A DNA stretch of 9,781 bases from an uncultured Christensenella sp. (GTDB taxonomy: Bacteria > Bacillota > Clostridia > Christensenellales > Borkfalkiaceae), in NCBI GenBank assembly GCA_910577875.1, contig CAJTNY010000038.1:1-9781 (forward strand), given 5' to 3'. How positions within the stretch are numbered: position 1 is the stretch's first letter; each line of letters starts with the position of its first letter. Shown here in pieces: positions 6,783 through 9,781 of the stretch. Position numbers and translations under genes: made by a program. The notes below the pieces were generated by a model. That model was not told the origin of the DNA and did not search any database. It saw nothing but the letters and a program-made list of their open reading frames with translations.

Positions 6783-6814
6783 AAAAAACGTTCCGCGCAT
6801 AAATGCAGGGAACG
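6783..6814 (-). terminator. Leader terminator of the thiT riboswitch
   Basis: On the minus strand CGTTCC (6814-6809) pairs with GGAACG (6794-6789), with inner GCA/TGC pairs possible, followed by T6 (6788-6783). It sits between the TPP aptamer and the thiT SD, the classic expression platform for TPP-induced transcription termination. The exact antiterminator pairing was not resolved; only a short GAAC/GTTC complement between the aptamer 3' end and the stem is visible. Confidence 0.8.
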
Positions 6815-6829
6815 CAAAAAAATCATATC

Positions 6830-7003
6830 TTTGTTCTATCGCTCAACCATTACGTTGCCGATTCAAAGGGTATAATCTCAGCTCTACTTATCTGCTTTAA
6901 CCAACTCACCGCCATATATACATCGCATTGCTGCGCCGAATATTGTTTGCATATTAGCGGCAGGGTTTCGGCAAAATATGTTTTGCACCCCCGACGGTAT
7001 TAA
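6830..7003 (-). promoter_or_regulatory. TPP riboswitch (THI element)
   Basis: Conserved aptamer blocks read in order on the minus strand: GGGGGTGC (6992-6985), CTGAGA (6881-6876), ACCCTTTGAA (6871-6862), a P5 helix CAAC/GTTG enclosing GTAATG, then AGCG-ATAGAA. The G-run pairs with the CCC (P2). The P3 region between GGGGGTGC and CTGAGA is about 100 nt, much longer than the minimal form, with an internal helix (GCCG..AATAT / ATATT..CGGC). The closing P1 helix is weak as drawn by eye. It controls thiT directly downstream. Identification rests on the motif series plus the thiamine transporter context. Confidence 0.88.
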
Positions 7004-7031
7004 ATTATATTCGCTTTTCAAGCGTAATCAT

Positions 7032-7060
7032 ATTATAAATAAAAATTATTGCAAAGTCAA
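7032..7060 (-). promoter_or_regulatory. thiT promoter (TTGACT-17-TATAAT)
   Basis: On the minus strand TTGACT (7060-7055), a 17-bp spacer and TATAAT (7037-7032). The predicted start near 7025 gives a ~270-nt leader containing the TPP riboswitch. The -35 box directly abuts that of the divergent yfbR promoter. Confidence 0.82.
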
Positions 7061-7089
7061 TTGAAATTTAAAAAAATTTATAATATAAT
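7061..7089 (+). promoter_or_regulatory. Promoter of the yfbR-like gene (TTGAAA-17-TATAAT)
   Basis: TTGAAA at 7061-7066, a 17-bp spacer and TATAAT at 7084-7089. The predicted start near 7096 leaves a short leader with SD AAAGGAGA at 7105-7112. Confidence 0.8.
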
Positions 7090-7120
7090 GTGTATAGCTT
7101 ATGCAAAGGAGAAAAGCGAT

Positions 7121-7705
7121 ATGGCTTACGATTTTTACGCCTATATGGACAGAATGAAATATATAAAAAGATGGCAGCTTATGCGTTCGGTGAGAGAAGA
7201 AAACATAATGGAGCACTCACAGCAGGTAGCCATGTTCGCGCACGCTCTCGCCGTTATTAACAATAAAGTTTACGGCGGGAAAGCCGATGCGGAAAAAACT
7301 GTACTTTACGCTTTATATCACGAGTGCAGCGAGGTTATGACCGGTGATTTGCCAACGCCTATAAAATATTTCAACAGCAATATAAACGGCGCATATAAGA
7401 GTTTGGAGGAAAAAGCGTGCGAGAAACTTCTTTCAACGCTTCCCGAAGATTTGCGCGGCGAATTTTCTTTAAGCTTAAAGCCCGACACTAAAAGCTATGA
7501 ATACGCGCTTATGAAAGCGGCGGACAGGCTTGCGGCTTACGTTAAATGTCTTGAAGAACTGCGTTGCGGCAATAACGAATTCATTAAAGCAAGAAAGAGC
7601 ATAGAGGCGGACCTGCATTCGCGAAAAATGCCCGAGGTCGAGTATTTTTTCAAATATTTCATAAAAAGCTTTTCTTTGTCATTAGACGAACTCGAAGGTT
7701 TGTAA
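7121..7705 (+). CDS. yfbR: YfbR-like HD-domain 5'-deoxynucleotidase
   Basis: Cytosolic HD-superfamily phosphohydrolase; E. coli YfbR removes phosphate from deoxynucleoside 5'-monophosphates and helps balance dNTP pools. 194 aa versus ~199. The sequence follows YfbR closely: R17-W-Q-L-M-R, E-H32-S-Q-Q-V-A, Y-H67-E68-C-S-E71, TGD76-LPTPIKYFN, A-A-D135 and the CLEEL...GNNEF motif. The metal-binding HD dyad reads His67-Glu68 instead of His-Asp, a conservative but notable change; the other ligand-type residues are kept. Start: ATG 7121 with SD AAAGGAGA at 7105-7112; a longer in-frame opening at 7049 would begin upstream of the predicted transcription start and is rejected. Monocistronic, divergent from thiT. 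The family is secure; retention of activity with Glu68 is inferred. Confidence 0.93.
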   Translation: MAYDFYAYMDRMKYIKRWQLMRSVREENIMEHSQQVAMFAHALAVINNKVYGGKADAEKTVLYALYHECSEVMTGDLPTPIKYFNSNINGAYKSLEEKACEKLLSTLPEDLRGEFSLSLKPDTKSYEYALMKAADRLAAYVKCLEELRCGNNEFIKARKSIEADLHSRKMPEVEYFFKYFIKSFSLSLDELEGL

Positions 7706-7741
7706 TCAAATCATTGCCGTGAAACACTGTTCCGTTGCGTT

Positions 7742-7781
7742 AAAAAAATATAACCCCTGCGCCAATACGTCGGAGCAGGGG
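7742..7781. terminator. Terminator, mainly minus-strand
   Basis: Stem CCCCTGC (7754-7760) / GCAGGGG (7775-7781), with further CC/GG pairs inside the loop. On the minus strand a T7 run (7748-7742) follows the stem after 5 nt, giving a convincing terminator for the unit starting near 8154. On the plus strand only GTGTTTTC follows, so it may also end yfbR transcripts, more weakly. Confidence 0.7.
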
Positions 7782-7873
7782 AGTGTTTTCATATTTAATT
7801 TTGATTTCGGAAATCGCCTCCGTGCGGTGCTTCAAAAAGCAGAGTGGTTATTGTAACCTTGCGACCTCAGCCG

Positions 7874-8032
7874 CTAAATTATAAACCGCGTCGGAATCAG
7901 ATATCCTCCGTAAAGTTGTACATTGGAGTTTACCTCCCTTTTCTTTCTATCGTTTTGGCAAAGTAAATCATACTCTTTACCTCCCTGATAGTTTCCCTGA
8001 TTTTCTTTTCCCTTGTCATATAGACTTGCCAT
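7874..8032 (-). CDS. Possible 52-aa small protein, unrecognised
   Basis: Longest minus-strand reading frame in the candidate transcript, from ATG 8032 to TAG 7876-7874. It begins MASLYDKGKENQGNYQGGKE and is hydrophilic, Gln/Asn/Lys-rich, ending YGGYLIPTRFII. No SD precedes the ATG and no family is recognised. The mini-ORFs with good SDs lie in a different frame over the same DNA, so this is the weaker coding hypothesis. Confidence 0.2.
   Translation of the reverse strand: MASLYDKGKENQGNYQGGKEYDLLCQNDRKKREVNSNVQLYGGYLIPTRFII
7897..7923 (-). CDS. Mini-ORF, 8 codons (MYNFTEDI), with strong SD
   Basis: ATG at 7923-7921 preceded by GGGAGG (7938-7933) with 9-nt spacing. The SD spans the stop region of the preceding 13-codon ORF, so the two would be coupled. 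It ends in TGA just after an internal GGAGG. In the +1 frame, reading continues open as SDSDAVYNLAAEVARLQ to a stop at 7850-7848, so this could be a broken longer gene. Translation is unproven. Confidence 0.25.
   Translation of the reverse strand: MYNFTEDI
7930..7971 (-). CDS. Mini-ORF, 13 codons (MIYFAKTIERKGR), with strong SD
   Basis: ATG at 7971-7969 preceded by GGGAGG (7985-7980) with 8-nt spacing, as good as any SD in the window. Its last codons and stop (GGG-AGG-TAA) form the SD of the next mini-ORF. The start codon sits in the loop of a small GTAAA/TTTAC hairpin. No family recognised. It overlaps the 52-codon ORF in another frame. Confidence 0.3.
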   Translation of the reverse strand: MIYFAKTIERKGR

Positions 8033-8078
8033 TAAAGAAACGTTTTTTGTTGAAACTAACCGTGTCCCGCTTTCGCGG

Positions 8079-8093
8079 CTACTTGTATTTCAT
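8079..8093 (-). CDS. Leader-like mini-ORF, 4 codons (MKYK), with SD and stop-adjacent hairpin
   Basis: ATG at 8093-8091 follows AAAAGGGG (8110-8103) with 9-nt spacing. It stops at TAG 8081-8079, immediately before the CCGC-GAAA-GCGG hairpin. SD, tiny ORF and hairpin at the 5' end of a transcript resemble a leader-peptide arrangement. Could be chance. Confidence 0.2.
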   Translation of the reverse strand: MKYK

Positions 8094-8160
8094 AATAGCT
8101 TACCCCTTTTATTAATGTTTGCGCATAACATTTTTTGTAAGTTATTTTCTTTACACCTTT

Positions 8161-8188
8161 ATTATAGCACGCAAATTCGTATTGTCAA
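8161..8188 (-). promoter_or_regulatory. Strong minus-strand promoter (TTGACA-16-TGC-TATAAT)
   Basis: On the minus strand a perfect TTGACA (8188-8183), a 16-bp spacer and a perfect TATAAT (8166-8161) with an extended TGC. Long A/T tracts upstream (8189-8220) resemble an UP element. The predicted start is near 8154. It is the closest match to consensus in the window, yet faces a region with no conventional gene. Confidence 0.8.
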
Positions 8189-8234
8189 TACTTTTTTTAA
8201 AAATTATAGAAAAATTATTTCTGTCTAAAAACGC

Positions 8235-8263
8235 TTAACTTTTTTGCGGTTTAAGCTTATAAT
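8235..8263 (+). promoter_or_regulatory. Promoter of the cation:proton antiporter gene
   Basis: TTAACT at 8235-8240, a 17-bp spacer and TATAAT at 8258-8263. The predicted start near 8270 places SD AAAAGGAGA (8277-8285) in a very short leader. Confidence 0.75.
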
Positions 8264-8291
8264 ATATTGGTACTACAAAAGGAGATTGAAA

Positions 8292-9734
8292 ATGAAAGGT
8301 ATATTTTGTATAGACAGCGGTCTTGGCTTTGTTATAGTCCTTGCTATAATACTGCTGTTTACGAAAGTTTTCGGATTGCTTTTCAGGAAGTGCGGGCTTC
8401 CGCAGGTTCTCGGTTACATAATCGCAGGCATTATCGTAGGTCCCGCTATTTTCGGTGAACTGTGCGGTTTCTCGCTTATAGGTCTGAATAAGGAAAACGT
8501 CGACGCGAATTATACGGCCCTGTTTCTTTTGAACGGCGTTACGGCTGGAGGAGAAGCGTTTTCACTTGGAAAGGACGGTCTTGCGATTTTCTCTAAAATA
8601 GGAGTGCTTCTTTTGATGTTTTCGACAGGTCTCGAAACTAACTTGAAAGAGCTTAAAAAGACGGGGCTTGCCGCAGTTTTGGTTGCGTGCATGGGTGTGC
8701 TCGTTCCTATGGTGCTCGGGATAATTATTTGTCTTCCGTTCGGCGGAGAAAACGATTTGGGCACCGAAAATATTTTCAACTGTATTTTCATAGGTATGAT
8801 ACTTACGGCGACTTCCGTCGCCATAACGGTTTCCGTATTGAAAGAACTCGGAAAAATAAATACCAAACTCGGTACGACTATTGTTTCGGCGGCTATAATC
8901 GACGACGTTATCGGAATAGTTCTGCTTTCCGTCGTAACCGGTATCGCAAAAGCGAGCGCGGGCGAACCCGTGCCTGTTACCGATTTTGCTTCTTTCAAGG
9001 CTCAATGGTGGGGAACGCTCATAATGATAGTCGCGTTCTTTGTCGTTGCGATAGGGCTTGGATTCGGTATTTCGAAGCTGTTTAAATGGCTCGACGAAAA
9101 ATGGCCGATAACTCACCGTATACCTATTTTCTCCCTTGTAGTCTGTTTCGTCTACAGCTGGCTCGCGGAGGAAATTTTCGGGGTTGCGGATATAACGGGC
9201 GCATTCCTTGCGGGTGTCGTTCTTTCGACTGTTCACCGGGCGAGCGAGTATGCGGATAAAAAGATTGAAGTAAATACGTATACTATGTTTGCTCCTGTGT
9301 TTTTTGCTAACATAGCTATAAGCAATATTTCGTTCAAAGGTATGAGCGGCTGGATAATTCTAATCGCTTTCCTTGCCGTGCTTATGGGTCTTATAGGAAA
9401 AATCGTCGGGTGCGGCGCGGTTGCAAAGTGTTTTAAATACAACTGGCGCGAAAGCGCGATTGCAGGTGTCGGAATGATGGCGCGCGGAGAAGTCGCTCTT
9501 ATCGTAACGCAGACCGCTGTATCTGCGGGGCTCCCGGATAAATTTATGATAATGACGGTTATGCTTATACTTGTATCGTCGATACTAACGCCTATTCTTT
9601 TGAAAGTATTGTACGGAAGAGAAAAGAAACCTCCCGAGGGAGGTTTGCCGGAAGTTTCGGAAGAATCGGGCGCGGACGTTATCGCCGAAGCTACGGCGGA
9701 GAATTCGGGTTCGCAGGCAAACGCCGATGCCTGA
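8292..9734 (+). CDS. CPA2-family (Kef/NhaP-like) cation:proton antiporter
   Basis: Integral membrane antiporter exchanging Na+ or K+ for H+, for pH and ion homeostasis. 480 aa with about 12 hydrophobic segments. CPA2 features are LPQVLGYIIAGIIVGPAIFG near the N-terminus, IGVLLLMFSTGLETNLKELK, ILTATSVAITVSVLKELGK, the ion-binding double aspartate in AAIIDDVIG (Asp204-Asp205), and the later FGVADITGAFLAGVVLS and MMARGEVALIV segments. The loop between the first two conserved blocks is unusually long. The C-terminal ~40 residues are hydrophilic, acidic and Ala-rich; no RCK/TrkA-N or TrkA-C domain is present, unlike full-length KefB/C. Start: ATG 8292 with SD AAAAGGAGA; an in-frame TTG at 8244 lies upstream of the -10 box and is rejected. 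Ion specificity cannot be deduced from sequence. Confidence 0.92.
   Translation: MKGIFCIDSGLGFVIVLAIILLFTKVFGLLFRKCGLPQVLGYIIAGIIVGPAIFGELCGFSLIGLNKENVDANYTALFLLNGVTAGGEAFSLGKDGLAIFSKIGVLLLMFSTGLETNLKELKKTGLAAVLVACMGVLVPMVLGIIICLPFGGENDLGTENIFNCIFIGMILTATSVAITVSVLKELGKINTKLGTTIVSAAIIDDVIGIVLLSVVTGIAKASAGEPVPVTDFASFKAQWWGTLIMIVAFFVVAIGLGFGISKLFKWLDEKWPITHRIPIFSLVVCFVYSWLAEEIFGVADITGAFLAGVVLSTVHRASEYADKKIEVNTYTMFAPVFFANIAISNISFKGMSGWIILIAFLAVLMGLIGKIVGCGAVAKCFKYNWRESAIAGVGMMARGEVALIVTQTAVSAGLPDKFMIMTVMLILVSSILTPILLKVLYGREKKPPEGGLPEVSEESGADVIAEATAENSGSQANADA
9627..9646. repeat. Perfect inverted repeat inside the antiporter 3' end
   Basis: AAACCTCCC / GGGAGGTTT, 9-bp arms around a GA centre, located in the codons just after the last membrane helix. 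There is no proper T tract after it, only TTTGCC. It could be an mRNA stability hairpin or a chance consequence of Pro-Pro-Glu-Gly-Gly codons. Confidence 0.5.
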
Positions 9735-9781
9735 GTTTAAAATTTATTAATCGCAATATTAACTACCCCGCGCGGCTTTTA

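Larger units (their letters stand above)
7742..8154 (-). ncRNA. Candidate ~410-nt minus-strand transcript (small RNA or mini-cistron unit)
   Basis: The stretch 7706-8291 has no conventional gene. A near-consensus promoter at 8161-8188 and a terminator at 7742-7781 bracket about 410 nt on the minus strand. Inside are a CCGC-GAAA-GCGG hairpin (8078-8067), five purine-rich SD-type motifs (AAAAGGGG 8110-8103; GGGAGG 7985-7980 and 7938-7933; GGAGG 7909-7905 and 7821-7817) and several very short ORFs. No match to tmRNA, 6S, SRP RNA or RNase P core motifs was recognised. Nothing on the minus strand lies downstream for it to regulate in cis, since yfbR is on the opposite strand. It could be a trans-acting RNA, a peptide-encoding RNA, or a relic leader. 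Transcription is inferred, not shown. Confidence 0.45.

Noticed and set aside
6756..6800. N-terminal extension of ThiT from the in-frame ATG at 6800
   Set aside because: It lies inside the riboswitch terminator hairpin, has no SD and adds non-conserved residues; the ATG at 6755 has a strong SD.
7049..7120. 24-residue extension of the YfbR-like protein
   Set aside because: It would start upstream of the predicted -35/-10; the ATG at 7121 has a consensus SD and matches the family N-terminus.
7742..8154. Candidate tmRNA, 6S RNA, RNase P or SRP RNA on the minus strand
   Set aside because: No tRNA-like ends or CCA and no recognisable tag peptide for tmRNA; no GAGGAAAGTCC-type RNase P core; no SRP loop motif. 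Kept as an unclassified transcript.
8179..8198. Plus-strand hairpin GTATT/AATAC followed by a T7 run, terminator-like
   Set aside because: Only a 5-bp A/T-rich stem, and the sequence is explained by the minus-strand -35 TTGACA and its A/T-rich upstream tract.
8013..8228. A 71-codon plus-strand reading frame beginning at TTG
   Set aside because: No SD, low-complexity hydrophobic composition, and it runs across the strong minus-strand promoter; a shadow of A/T-rich intergenic DNA.
8244..8291. 16-residue extension of the antiporter from TTG 8244
   Set aside because: It overlaps the -10 box; the ATG at 8292 has an ideal SD.
8510..9236. Long minus-strand reading frames antisense to the antiporter (and similar ones antisense to frr, uppS, dxr and rseP)
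   Set aside because: Antisense shadows caused by codon bias of real genes; no SD, promoter or protein-like conservation.
1..9781. CRISPR array, insertion sequence, tRNA or rRNA
   Set aside because: No regularly spaced direct repeats, transposase motifs, terminal inverted repeats, or tRNA/rRNA signatures were seen on either strand.

Overview
The window looks like the chromosome of a low-to-moderate GC Firmicute (Bacillota), most likely a clostridial, gut-type lineage. The evidence is purine-rich AGGAG-type Shine-Dalgarno (SD) sites, Gram-positive-style intrinsic terminators, consensus sigma-A promoters (often with an extended TGC-TATAAT -10), an ECF-type ThiT thiamine transporter under a TPP riboswitch, and a pyrH-frr-uppS-cdsA-dxr-rseP cluster. 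The species cannot be named from this sequence.

Layout. (1) 1-700: a small XRE-family HTH regulator on the minus strand, divergent from a 112-aa small protein resembling CFI-box-type proteins. Overlapping promoters and an AACGTTT palindrome lie between them, and a terminator follows the small protein. (2) 718-3736: a promoter drives pyrH (UMP kinase), frr (ribosome recycling factor), uppS (undecaprenyl-PP synthase) and cdsA (CDP-diglyceride synthase), ending at a terminator. (3) 3744-6028: dxr (MEP isoprenoid pathway) and rseP (site-2 protease) start from their own promoter, whose -10 is only 5 nt before the dxr ATG, so the mRNA is predicted to be leaderless. A strong GC-rich hairpin terminator ends this unit. 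(4) 6027-7060: thiT on the minus strand, with a long leader holding a TPP riboswitch and an intrinsic terminator. (5) 7061-7705: a YfbR-like HD-domain 5'-deoxynucleotidase, divergent from thiT with abutting -35 boxes. (6) 7706-8291: a 586-bp stretch without a conventional gene. It contains a very strong minus-strand promoter, tandem mini-ORFs with excellent SD sites, SD motifs inside small hairpins and a minus-strand terminator. (7) 8292-9734: a CPA2/Kef-type cation:proton antiporter with its own promoter.

How the genes relate. Regions 2 and 3 couple pyrimidine nucleotide supply, ribosome recycling and envelope precursor synthesis: dxr feeds IPP/DMAPP to UppS, which makes the bactoprenol precursor, while CdsA makes CDP-diacylglycerol for phospholipids and RseP processes membrane proteins. 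ThiT supplies thiamine, which also feeds the MEP pathway because DXS uses TPP, and is shut off when TPP is plentiful. The least explained part is the minus-strand unit at about 7742-8188. It is best read as an undescribed small RNA or mini-cistron locus, or the relic of a leader or accessory gene. The XRE/small-protein module is a second accessory-looking element.
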